Below are positions 23,892 to 31,703 of a stretch of DNA of 64,000 nucleotides, piece by piece. Both the position numbers and the translations under genes were made by a program. The notes under the pieces are model-generated. The model saw only the letters and a program-made list of their open reading frames with translations. It made no database searches and was not told where the DNA came from. Each line of letters opens with the position of its first letter. The stretch's first letter is position 1. Source of the stretch: Polaribacter sp. IC066. Its GTDB lineage: Bacteria; Bacteroidota; Bacteroidia; Flavobacteriales; Flavobacteriaceae. The DNA is taken from assembly GCF_007997085.1 (NCBI RefSeq), contig NZ_VORR01000010.1, positions 1 to 64,000 on the forward strand, written 5' to 3'.

Positions 23892-25085
23892 TTATTTCGA
23901 CAACAACACAGAAACCGCATTTCCACCAAAACCAACTGCATTTATAAGTACATTTTTAATTTTCTTCGGATGCATTTGTTTCTCTGCAAAAGGAACTTCT
24001 ATTACTTGTTGATGCTGTAACATCAGCAAACCCAATTCTAAACTCAACATTCCAGATGCACCAAATGTATGTCCTAATTTCCATTTATTAGTGGTTAAAA
24101 AGGGTGTTATTTCTCCGAATAAACTTTTAATTGCATTCACTTCAGATTGATCTCCTTTGATAGTTCCTGGAGCATGCATCACAATTACGTCAATTTCATT
24201 GACTTTTATTTCTCCTAAAGCCATTTTCATAGATTTCTGAAAGCATTTTGCATCTGCTGATATTGAAGTGTTATGTTGCAGAACTTCCGTTGCAAAACCA
24301 ACTCCTACAATTGTTGCTAAAGCATTTTCTACAAATCCTTTTTCTAAACAAATTGCGGATGCGCCCTCACCCAAAACCATAGTATTTTGTTTCTTTTTTA
24401 AATCAAAAGATTTACAGGGATAAAATTCTTTATGAGCGTCAGCATCATGCTTCGCATAGACCTTTAAAGCTTGCATTTGTGCAATTGTAAAATCGGTTAA
24501 AGCCGCTTCACTTCCGCCTACCAAAAATTGTTCTGACATTCCTGAATTTATCCAAGCAACTCCGTTTAAAAGCGAATGTAAAGCTGTAGAACAGGTTACA
24601 GAATGCGATATTTCTGGACCTGAAGTTTGCAAATCATGCGCTACCCAAGACGAAATATTACCTAGTGTTGTGGTTGGAGAACTTAATGTTGATGATTTTT
24701 GAGTTTCTAAAAACTCCTTATGATATTTCTCAAACAAAGAGGTTGCCCCTCTTGAAGATCCAAAATTAATTCCGAAATGATTGTCTTGAGATTTGTCGAA
24801 AGATTTCTCTGATTTCCAATTTGAGTTTTTAACAGCCTCTCTAGAAACATAAATGGCAAATAAAACGGAATCGTCTAAATTTCTGTATTTTGAATCAGAT
24901 TTTCTTAAAGATCTAATTTTCTGCTGATTTTCTGCTGATAGCTGCCCAACAAAAACAGTTTTTCCACTCACCTCTTTTTCTGACAAAAAGTGTGTGTTTG
25001 ACAGATAATTTTGCCAAATTTCTTTTGGAGAACTACCTAATGCAGAAATAGACGCGATTGATGTGATAGAAACTGGTTGAATCAT
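23892..25085 (-). CDS. Beta-ketoacyl-ACP synthase-like protein in the biotin locus
   Basis: A 397-residue thiolase-fold condensing enzyme of the FabB/FabF type. The triad is present: Cys165 in SVTCSTALHS, first His in VMHAPGTIKGD (a variant of HGTGT) near 303, second His in KLGHTFGASGMLSLELG near 341. It lies downstream of bioA on the same strand, with 216 bases of repeats between. Because bioC and bioH are not seen in the window, a role in making the pimelate-type precursor of biotin is tempting but is inference from position; general fatty-acid or secondary-metabolite synthesis is the alternative. Some family blocks are divergent from housekeeping FabF. Confidence 0.85.
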   Translation of the reverse strand: MIQPVSITSIASISALGSSPKEIWQNYLSNTHFLSEKEVSGKTVFVGQLSAENQQKIRSLRKSDSKYRNLDDSVLFAIYVSREAVKNSNWKSEKSFDKSQDNHFGINFGSSRGATSLFEKYHKEFLETQKSSTLSSPTTTLGNISSWVAHDLQTSGPEISHSVTCSTALHSLLNGVAWINSGMSEQFLVGGSEAALTDFTIAQMQALKVYAKHDADAHKEFYPCKSFDLKKKQNTMVLGEGASAICLEKGFVENALATIVGVGFATEVLQHNTSISADAKCFQKSMKMALGEIKVNEIDVIVMHAPGTIKGDQSEVNAIKSLFGEITPFLTTNKWKLGHTFGASGMLSLELGLLMLQHQQVIEVPFAEKQMHPKKIKNVLINAVGFGGNAVSVLLSK

Positions 25086-25108
25086 TAATTACTATTATTA
25101 TCTGCACA

Positions 25109-25141
25109 AGACCTCACAGGTTTTAAAAACCTGTGAGATCT
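25109..25141. repeat. REP-like palindrome
   Basis: AGACCTCACAGG with TTTT, then AAAA and CCTGTGAGATCT: 15 of 16 positions pair. It belongs to the same style of palindrome as the pair at 18516-18610 and lies just upstream of the ketosynthase start. Confidence 0.75.
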
Positions 25142-25156
25142 GTAAATTTTCACAAA

Positions 25157-25302
25157 GATAAGTTTTGCGTTAAGGATTGAAGCATTGTCGGAGCTCATTT
25201 TTGTTGTTTTTTCAACAAAAAAAGCGACTGCGGAAAGCCTGACGTTTTTTAAATCTAAAAGTTTTTTTTTCAAAACTTTTAGATTTAAAAAACGGAACGC
25301 CC
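25157..25302 (-). repeat. Dispersed hairpin element, family A, copy 1
   Basis: Read on the minus strand it begins GGGCGTT within the bioA stop codon and ends AACGC...TTATC. Two hairpins are inside: 22-base perfect arms at 25244-25265 and 25272-25293, and a smaller one with TTTTTGTTG arms near 25197-25220. Shell words shared with 61817-61928 include TTTGCGTTA, GATTGAA, GAGCTC, AAAGCGA, GAAAGC and AACGCCC, while the stem sequences differ. It may double as the bioA terminator. Confidence 0.75.
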
Positions 25303-26567
25303 TAAACAATCTCTAAACTTTCTTCAATAGTATTATACACTTTTTGTAATTCAATTTCAGAAATTACATACGGAACTTGAATATAAATCGTGTTCCCTAA
25401 AGGACGTAAAAAAACACCTCTTTCCATGAAAAACTTCAATAATTTGTCACGTAAATTACCGTAACGTTCCATTTTGGTATCTAAATCTAAAGCAAAAATA
25501 ACACCTTGTGAACGTGCTGTTTTTACTTTTGAATGTTTTAAAATATGTTCTTGAAACTTAATATGAGACGCTGAAATTGTTTTTATATTTTGCTGAATTT
25601 CATCCGTTTGTAACAATTCTATCGCGGCAATTGCAGCACTGCAAGCAATCGGGTTGCCAGAATAGGTATGGCAATGAAAAAAACCTTTTGCCATTTCATT
25701 GCTTAAAAAAGCATCGTAAATTTTTTCGGTACAAGAAGTAATTGCCAACGGAACTAAACCGCCAGTTAACGCTTTACTCAAACAAATAATATCTGGTTTG
25801 GTTTCTATATAATCGGATGCAAAATTACGCCCTGTCTTTCCGAAACCTGTCATGACCTCATCGGCAATCGATAAAATATCGTTTGTTTTAAGAAATTTTA
25901 AAATCTCATTTAAGCCCTCTTTATCATGAATTTTCATTCCGGCTGCACCTTGAATAATTGGCTCGTAAATGAAACCTGCTATTTTATAGTTTTTTGTGTA
26001 TTCTTTTAAAGTTGCTAAAATTTCTTCGTGGTTTTCTCCGTTCGGAGTCGGAATTCGTTTTACATCCATCAAAAAATCTTCAAACGGACCATTGTAAACC
26101 GACAAACCAGAAACCGACATGGCGCCAAACGTGTCGCCGTGAAATCCGTTTTCAAAAGCGATAAAAGTTGTGCGCTTCTCCTCTAAATTAAAATAGTACT
26201 GCAAGGCCATTTTAATACCTGCCTCTACTGCTGTAGAACCGTTATCATTAAAGAAGATCCTATTCTGATTTTTAGGCAATATTTTAATTAGTTCTTCTGA
26301 TAATTTTACAGCAGGCTCGTGCGTAAAATCGCTAAACATTACTTGGTCTAACGTTTGCATTTGCTGGTAAACCCGACTCGTTATAAACTCGTTGCAATGC
26401 CCAAACATGCAAGTGTACCAAGACGAAATTGCGTCGATGTATTCATTGCCATTTTCATCTGTTAAAATACAGCCTTTTGCCTTTACAATTGCTAAACTAT
26501 CTGGGTTTAATTGATGCTGTTTTAACGGGTGCCAAAGGTGTTTTTTATCTCTTTCTTGTAGTGTCAT
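25302..26567 (-). CDS. bioA: Adenosylmethionine-8-amino-7-oxononanoate aminotransferase
   Basis: PLP enzyme of 421 residues that makes 7,8-diaminononanoate from KAPA with SAM as amino donor. Seen: HLWHPLKQH at the N-terminus (substrate pocket), YIDAISSWYTCMFGHCN, FFNDNGSTAVEAGIKMA, FHGDTFGAMSVSG, ADEVMTGFGKTGR (PLP Asp) and the Schiff-base Lys about 265 in SKALTGGLVPLA. C-terminal LRPLGNTIYIQVPY is typical. The start lies 1 base after the stop of the SEC-C gene, so translation is coupled. The stop codon abuts a hairpin repeat element. Confidence 0.97.
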   Translation of the reverse strand: MTLQERDKKHLWHPLKQHQLNPDSLAIVKAKGCILTDENGNEYIDAISSWYTCMFGHCNEFITSRVYQQMQTLDQVMFSDFTHEPAVKLSEELIKILPKNQNRIFFNDNGSTAVEAGIKMALQYYFNLEEKRTTFIAFENGFHGDTFGAMSVSGLSVYNGPFEDFLMDVKRIPTPNGENHEEILATLKEYTKNYKIAGFIYEPIIQGAAGMKIHDKEGLNEILKFLKTNDILSIADEVMTGFGKTGRNFASDYIETKPDIICLSKALTGGLVPLAITSCTEKIYDAFLSNEMAKGFFHCHTYSGNPIACSAAIAAIELLQTDEIQQNIKTISASHIKFQEHILKHSKVKTARSQGVIFALDLDTKMERYGNLRDKLLKFFMERGVFLRPLGNTIYIQVPYVISEIELQKVYNTIEESLEIV

Positions 26568-26568
26568 T

Positions 26569-28176
26569 TTACAAATTTATACAGCATTTTTTATACTTCT
26601 TGCCGCTGCCGCAATGGCAAGGTTCGTTTCTACCTATTTTTTTTGATTCGTTTACAAAGTAAGCAGGACTGATTGGATTCTTCTCTAGAGGAAAATCTTT
26701 ATCAAAATATTCGTCATCAATAGCTGTATCATCAAAAAAAGTACCTGAATCATTTAACCAATACTCTTTAAAAGCATTGTATTTTTCTAAAATAGAGTTT
26801 TCTTTTACAGATAAATCTTCGTTAAATTCTTTAGATATATCTTTAGCTACTTCCTCGTAATCTCCACAAATCCAATATCCAATAATTTCTAAATTAAAAA
26901 GTTCCTTAATTTCTGGCAATAATTCTTTACACCTAAAATTTATTAAATCTGAAACAAAAAGACCTAAAAATTCGGTGTCTACTATATTTTCATCTGCCTT
27001 ATTTCTGATAAAATAATTTAAAATATCTTTGCTATAGCTTACTAAATCAGCTTTAGAACCTCCATTTTTATAATATAAAATTTTACATAAAGTTTCTTGA
27101 ACTATGCTTTTTGTATACGCACCTATATTTGGCTCTTGAATAAAAGAAACCAATGCTTCAACATTATTTTTTTCTGAAAAGTATAGGGCTGGTGTTGCCA
27201 AGCTAGGTAAAGAATCTCCAAACCAAAAATCTAGATAGGTACCATTTTGCTTTAAAACCTCTAATAAAACTGGAAGTGCTTTTTCCTGTTTTAAGTGTGC
27301 AAGCAATAAAAAAGCGTGTGAAACCAAATCGGTCGTTATCTCTTTATCCCCGATATAAAAACGTGAATAATGATCAAATCTAACAATAGAATCATTTACA
27401 ACTTGAATTAAATCTTCTGTAAGTTTGTCTACCTCTAAATGATTAAATAATTCTAATTGACTTTCTTTAATTTCATCAATTCCTCTTGAATATAAAATAT
27501 CAATTTCTCTAGGGTAATTAAAAACTGGAGGATTTATTGTTTGCAAAGCAGATGTTCTATCAATTTCTGGCACCATTAACATTAACTCTCTTTCTTTACT
27601 CATTCTTTTCGAAGCTAAACCGTAGAAGTAATGCCTTTTCATTTCATTAGCAACCAGATACTTTGGGTGTTCATTATCAATCTCTTCTAATATTTCTAAC
27701 CGTACTTCTGCCTCGTCGATATCTCCTACAGCCAACAAGTATTGTATACTAACTGAAAAATAAGCCATTACCTCGTCTAAATGGAACTCTGTGCGTTCTG
27801 GATATAATTCATGTAACAATAAATTTTTACCTAAAACATTTTTTACTTCGTCAAAATTTTCATTTTCTATTAAGGTAGAAGCGAGACTTAACAAGCCAAA
27901 TAAATAATTAGGATGCTCTTTTACTAACCATAAGTTGCATTCTCTTGCCTTTTCTGGGTTGCTATTAAAAATATAATACGTTGTTAGGTAATTTTTAAAA
28001 ACAGGAACTTTAGGAAATTGTACTGTATATTTTAATAACTTTTTTAATGTATTTGTTTTAGTTTTCGGTAATTCTGGATGAATTTTACTTAACAAAGAAG
28101 CAACATACGGTGTTATATGATTCTGTTCATTTAATAGAGAATGATCTGTGGATATTTTAAAGCTAATTAATTCCAT
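26569..28176 (-). CDS. TPR-like and SEC-C domain protein (DUF1186-like region)
   Basis: A 535-residue cytoplasmic protein. The first 230 residues are helical and resemble tetratricopeptide repeats (PEKARECNLWLVKEHPNYLFGLLSLASTLIEN and following). About 260-430 resembles DUF1186 (DLVSHAFLLLAHLKQEKALPVLLEVLKQ, LPSLATPALYFSEKNNVEAL). The last 22 residues are a SEC-C zinc motif RNEPCHCGSGKKYKKCC. Function unknown; SEC-C tails often mediate protein or ribosome contacts. It is 1 base from bioA and heads that arm of the biotin locus, divergent from bioF. A 9-base-arm inverted repeat (28215-28223 and 28232-28240) lies 39 bases before its start. Confidence 0.8.
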   Translation of the reverse strand: MELISFKISTDHSLLNEQNHITPYVASLLSKIHPELPKTKTNTLKKLLKYTVQFPKVPVFKNYLTTYYIFNSNPEKARECNLWLVKEHPNYLFGLLSLASTLIENENFDEVKNVLGKNLLLHELYPERTEFHLDEVMAYFSVSIQYLLAVGDIDEAEVRLEILEEIDNEHPKYLVANEMKRHYFYGLASKRMSKERELMLMVPEIDRTSALQTINPPVFNYPREIDILYSRGIDEIKESQLELFNHLEVDKLTEDLIQVVNDSIVRFDHYSRFYIGDKEITTDLVSHAFLLLAHLKQEKALPVLLEVLKQNGTYLDFWFGDSLPSLATPALYFSEKNNVEALVSFIQEPNIGAYTKSIVQETLCKILYYKNGGSKADLVSYSKDILNYFIRNKADENIVDTEFLGLFVSDLINFRCKELLPEIKELFNLEIIGYWICGDYEEVAKDISKEFNEDLSVKENSILEKYNAFKEYWLNDSGTFFDDTAIDDEYFDKDFPLEKNPISPAYFVNESKKIGRNEPCHCGSGKKYKKCCINL

Positions 28177-28436
28177 GATTTATATTTTGAGTCTATCTAC
28201 TTTTTATTTTCTTTTTTTTAGTCTATTTTTTGACTAAAAATTTAATCTACCAGCAACTGAATTTAAACGTAAACTATTAGTTGATTCATCACTCAAAAAA
28301 TAAAATAATAGCTATTATTCGTTGCAATAAAACTGATTTTTCTTGCAAATTCCGTTTAAAAACTTACTCCAAAAAAGTACAAACATTTTTACAAGTTATC
28401 AATACAAACAGCAACGTAAAGGTATTGAATTTTGTC

Positions 28437-28444
28437 TATTTTTG
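28437..28444 (+). promoter_or_regulatory. -7 box immediately upstream of bioF
   Basis: TATTTTTG matches TAnnTTTG and ends only 5 bases before ATG 28450, so a transcript from it would be leaderless or nearly so. Confidence 0.5.
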
Positions 28445-28449
28445 TAGTG

Positions 28450-29616
28450 ATGAAATTGCCAAAGAAATTAACAACGAAATTAAATATTCGTAAAGAAAAT
28501 AATTCTTTACGAAAATTAACTCCGCCAAATAATTTAATTGATTTTTCTTCTAATGATTATTTAGGACTTGCAAAATCTGAAGATATTTTTGAGTGTACCC
28601 ATCAGTTTTTAGTAGATCGAAAAATCAAACAAAATGGCGCAACAGGAAGTAGATTGTTATCTGGAAATCATTTTTTATATGAGGACGTTGAACGTTTTTT
28701 AAGCGAATTTCATCAAACAGAAGCTGCAACTATTTTTAATTCTGGTTATGATGCTAATATTGGCTTTTTCGCTGCAGTGCCGCAAAGAAATGATATTATT
28801 ATCTATGATGAGTATTCTCATGCTTCGATTAGAGACGGAATTCAATTAAGCAATGCAAAATCGTATAGGTTTCAACACAATAATTGTACTGATTTAGAGG
28901 AGATGCTCAAACGAGTTCGGCATGATCAATCAGAAATTTACGTGGTTACAGAATCGGTTTTTTCTATGGATGGCGATTCTCCTGAACTTATTTCTATATC
29001 AGAAATCTGTAAAAAATACAACGCTTTTTTAATTGTGGATGAAGCACATGCCGTTGGTGTTTTTGGCAAAAATGGTTGTGGTCTTGTGCAAGAACTAAAC
29101 CTACAAAATGATGTTTTTGCAAGAATTATTACCTTTGGTAAAGCTTTGGGTTGTCATGGGGCCGCAATTTTAGGAAGCCAAGATTTACAAAACTATCTCG
29201 TAAATTTTGCACGAAGTTTTATCTACACCACTGGTTTATCTCCTCATTCCTTGGCAACCATAAAAATGGCTTATCATGAGATGCTCAACCAAGTTCGGCA
29301 TACAAAAAAACTTAAAGAAAATATTGAGCTCTTTAAATCTGAAATAATAAAGTTAAAACTACAAAAACTTTTTATTGAGAGTGATTCAGCCATTCATTGT
29401 TGCCTAATTTCTGGTAATGAAAAAGTGAAATTAATTTCAAGGCAACTTCAAGAAAAAGGCTTTGATGTAAAAGCAATAGTGGCACCAACAGTTCCAGAAA
29501 AAAAAGAACGTTTGCGTTTTTGCTTACACAGTTATAATTCTGCAAAAGAAATTAGTGAAGTTTTAAGTTTGTTGACTATTTTTGCTTTCGGTGAATCTAA
29601 TTCAGTATCTGATTAA
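28450..29616 (+). CDS. bioF: 8-amino-7-oxononanoate synthase
   Basis: PLP-dependent alpha-oxoamine synthase of 388 residues, joining alanine with the pimeloyl thioester to give KAPA. Seen: IDFSSNDYLGLAKSE, GATGSRLLSGNH, FNSGYDANIGFFAAV, VTESVFSMDGDSPEL, VDEAHAVGVFG and the PLP Lys231 in ITFGKALGCHG. Start ATG 28450 (MKLPKKLTTKLNIRKENNSLRKL) matches the family N-terminus; a TTG at 28432 is in frame but falls upstream of the -7 box. It leads the plus-strand arm bioF, DUF2007, bioD, umuD-like. Confidence 0.95.
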   Translation: MKLPKKLTTKLNIRKENNSLRKLTPPNNLIDFSSNDYLGLAKSEDIFECTHQFLVDRKIKQNGATGSRLLSGNHFLYEDVERFLSEFHQTEAATIFNSGYDANIGFFAAVPQRNDIIIYDEYSHASIRDGIQLSNAKSYRFQHNNCTDLEEMLKRVRHDQSEIYVVTESVFSMDGDSPELISISEICKKYNAFLIVDEAHAVGVFGKNGCGLVQELNLQNDVFARIITFGKALGCHGAAILGSQDLQNYLVNFARSFIYTTGLSPHSLATIKMAYHEMLNQVRHTKKLKENIELFKSEIIKLKLQKLFIESDSAIHCCLISGNEKVKLISRQLQEKGFDVKAIVAPTVPEKKERLRFCLHSYNSAKEISEVLSLLTIFAFGESNSVSD

Positions 29617-29689
29617 ATAAATTTAGACCAAACCTAAAAACAGAAAGACTTTTAAACCCTTTCTGACATAAAATAATGTAGTTAATGGT

Positions 29690-30067
29690 ATGAACAATAA
29701 CTTTAAAATTTTAGCAGTTTTCGAGTTTTCTACAGAAGCGCACGTTACAAAATCGAGATTAGATTCAGACGGATTTACAACCATGTTGATGGACGAAAAA
29801 ACGATAGATACCGATCCTTTAGTGAGCAATGCTATTGGCGGCGTAAAATTATTAGTACATAAAAATGATTTTGAAAAAGCTGCTGTAGTTTATAATGAGA
29901 TTAGAACCTATCAAAAAGATAAAAACGATAAGGATATTAGCTGTCCGAAATGCAGTTCTACCAGAATTTTAATTGCGCCTATTCAGCGGAAAAATGTATT
30001 TTATATGCTATTTCCTTTTTTTGAAAAAACAAGACATATTTGTAACGATTGCAAAACAATTTTTTAA
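29690..30067 (+). CDS. DUF2007 protein with C-terminal zinc ribbon
   Basis: A 125-residue protein. The N-terminal 70 residues match DUF2007 (FKILAVFEFSTEAHVTKSRLDSDGFTTMLMDE, then IGGVKLLVHKNDFEKAAVVYNE), often called putative signal-transducing protein. The C-terminus is a zinc ribbon, ISCPKCSS ... ICNDCKTIF, with a hydrophobic FYMLFPFF segment between the cysteine pairs. Role in biotin synthesis is unknown; it lies between bioF (73-base gap) and bioD, whose ATG overlaps its stop by 1 base. The ribbon resembles the two microproteins at 10.8-11.4 kb in layout. Confidence 0.85.
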   Translation: MNNNFKILAVFEFSTEAHVTKSRLDSDGFTTMLMDEKTIDTDPLVSNAIGGVKLLVHKNDFEKAAVVYNEIRTYQKDKNDKDISCPKCSSTRILIAPIQRKNVFYMLFPFFEKTRHICNDCKTIF

Positions 30068-30678
30068 TGCAAAAAAAATATTTTATTACCGGAATTTCTA
30101 CAGAGGTCGGCAAAACAATCGTTGCCGCAATTGTTACAGAAGCATTAGAAGCCGATTACTGGAAACCCGTTCAAGCAGGAGAATTAGACAATTCTGATAC
30201 ACATAAGGTTAAAAAACTAATTTCTAATTCGAAATCGGTATTTCATCCAAATTCGTATGCCTTAAAAACACCGATGAGTCCGCATGCAGCTGCAGAAATT
30301 GATGATGTTACCATCGATTTAAACAAAATACTAGAGCCAGAAACCAAAAATAATTTGGTCATTGAAGGCGCTGGTGGTGTGCTAGTACCTTTAAACGATA
30401 CAACTACTATTTTAGATTTAATAAAACCTGAATACAAGGTAATTGTAGTTTCTCGCCATTGTTTAGGCAGCATTAATCATACTTTATTAACCCTAAATTT
30501 ATTAAAAGAAAAAGGGTTTGAAGTCGCTGTTATTTTTTCTGGTAAGGAACATAAAACAACAGAAGCAATCATCAAAAAAATGAGTGACGTACACGTTATT
30601 GGCCGAATTGATGAGGAACCATATTTTGATAGAAATGTGATTAAAGAATATGCTGAAAAGTTGAAAGAAAAATTGTAA
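30067..30678 (+). CDS. bioD: Dethiobiotin synthetase
   Basis: ATP-dependent carboxylase of 203 residues that closes the ureido ring of dethiobiotin. P-loop variant GISTEVGKT at 9-17, then YWKPVQAGE (substrate Lys), TPMSPHAAAE, and VIEGAGGVLVPL, the third family signature. Start ATG 30067 overlaps the DUF2007 stop (TAATG), so translation is coupled; this start also places the P-loop at the usual distance. The umuD-like gene follows after 10 bases. Confidence 0.95.
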   Translation: MQKKYFITGISTEVGKTIVAAIVTEALEADYWKPVQAGELDNSDTHKVKKLISNSKSVFHPNSYALKTPMSPHAAAEIDDVTIDLNKILEPETKNNLVIEGAGGVLVPLNDTTTILDLIKPEYKVIVVSRHCLGSINHTLLTLNLLKEKGFEVAVIFSGKEHKTTEAIIKKMSDVHVIGRIDEEPYFDRNVIKEYAEKLKEKL

Positions 30679-30688
30679 TTTACAAGCC

Positions 30689-31123
30689 ATGAAAATATCT
30701 GAAAATCTTACTTTTTTTTCTCCAAAAGCTTCTTCTGGAAATGGCGCTATGTTAATTGATGTAGGAATTTCGGCAGGTTTTCCTTCTCCAGCAGGCGATT
30801 TTAACCAAAACCGAATCTCTTTAGATGATGAATTGGTTAGAAATAAGGACAGCACTTTTTACGCAAAAGTAAAAGGACAATCTATGATTGATGCAGGTTT
30901 AGATGATAACGATTTACTAGTTATTGATAGAAGTTTAGAACCTGCTAACAACAAAATTGCAGTTTGCTTTCTAGACGGCGAATTTACCGTAAAACGTTTA
31001 CGAGTATCTAAAAATGAAGTTTGGTTACAGCCAGAAAACCCTGATTATCCGATTATAAAAATAACGGCAGACAACGATTTTATGATTTGGGGAATTGTAA
31101 CAAACGTCATCAAAAAAGTTTAA
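30689..31123 (+). CDS. UmuD-like S24 peptidase without a umuC partner
   Basis: A 144-residue LexA-type self-cleaving protein matching UmuD, the accessory subunit of DNA polymerase V. Cleavage site Ala29-Gly30 in ISAGFPSPA, nucleophile Ser65 in KGQSMIDAG, general base Lys102 in TVKRLRV; all at normal UmuD spacing. No HTH. In most genomes umuC follows directly; here the next genes are DUF2975 membrane proteins and no polymerase gene lies anywhere in the window. The 10-base gap after bioD makes cotranscription with biotin genes likely. It may act with a distant UmuC, or have a different job. Confidence 0.88.
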   Translation: MKISENLTFFSPKASSGNGAMLIDVGISAGFPSPAGDFNQNRISLDDELVRNKDSTFYAKVKGQSMIDAGLDDNDLLVIDRSLEPANNKIAVCFLDGEFTVKRLRVSKNEVWLQPENPDYPIIKITADNDFMIWGIVTNVIKKV

Positions 31124-31149
31124 AATTACCTTTTTTTAATATTTTATTA

Positions 31150-31177
31150 TTGTTTTTCGATAATTTTTATATATTTG
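31150..31177 (+). promoter_or_regulatory. Promoter of the DUF2975 module (-33 TTG, -7 TATATTTG)
   Basis: TTG at 31150-31152 and TATATTTG at 31170-31177 have the spacing of the Bacteroidetes major promoter. The predicted start is near 31182, which excludes ATG 31180 and supports ATG 31198 for the next gene. Confidence 0.7.
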
Positions 31178-31197
31178 CAATGTCAAATCATATAAAA

Positions 31198-31701
31198 ATG
31201 AAAACAATACCTCTTTTAAAAAAACTAATTAATTTCTATTATTACCTGCTCCTTTCAGTACTGCTTCTTTTTGTGGCAATTCTTCCTGTTTTATTTGCAA
31301 CTGATAAAATTAAATCAATAAATATTGTTGAAGGATTTGATTTATCTAACTTAAGTACTCTCCAATTTGCTCTTCTTCTAATTTCATCAACCGTAATTTA
31401 TCTACTTTATATTTGCGCAATTTACTTTCTAAAAGAATCTCTGGACGATTTATCTAATGAGAATTATTTTTCTAAAAAAGTAATTAAAAACTTTAATACA
31501 TCTGGAAAACTAATTCTTTTATCCGGAGTATGTTATGCTATTTTTAATTTTCTTATAGCCTTAATTTTCATGAACGAAATTAAACTTGGTATAGATAATT
31601 CTTTTCTCGTCTGTACACTTATAGGATTATTTTTAATGTTCTTAAGCGAAGTTTTTGAAAAAGGTAGAAAGACAAAACAAGAAAACGATTTAACTATATA
31701 A
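31198..31701 (+). CDS. DUF2975 membrane protein, first copy
   Basis: A 167-residue protein with four predicted transmembrane helices (about 13-36, 58-80, 104-128, 139-155), of the DUF2975 family. Start ATG 31198 (MKTIPLLKKLINFYYYLLL) is chosen because the promoter -7 box ends at 31177. The C-terminus ends KQENDLTI, the same tail as the next protein (QQENDLTI), a family feature that precedes the HTH partner. DUF2975 proteins pair with small XRE regulators, as in B. subtilis YoaS-YozG, which follows here after a second DUF2975-like gene. Function unknown; membrane control of the regulator is inferred. Confidence 0.8.
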   Translation: MKTIPLLKKLINFYYYLLLSVLLLFVAILPVLFATDKIKSINIVEGFDLSNLSTLQFALLLISSTVIYLLYICAIYFLKESLDDLSNENYFSKKVIKNFNTSGKLILLSGVCYAIFNFLIALIFMNEIKLGIDNSFLVCTLIGLFLMFLSEVFEKGRKTKQENDLTI

Positions 31702-31703
31702 CC

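Noticed and set aside
25085-25309. 74-codon minus-strand frame between the ketosynthase and bioA
   Set aside because: It lies within the palindrome and hairpin repeat element; its composition comes from the inverted repeats and it has no family likeness.
28281-28493. 70-codon plus-strand frame before bioF
   Set aside because: Runs through the divergent promoter region into bioF in a different frame; no domain and no conserved start.
31087-31197. Long N-terminal extension of the DUF2975 gene back into umuD
   Set aside because: A clear promoter with -7 box at 31170-31177 puts the transcript start after these codons.
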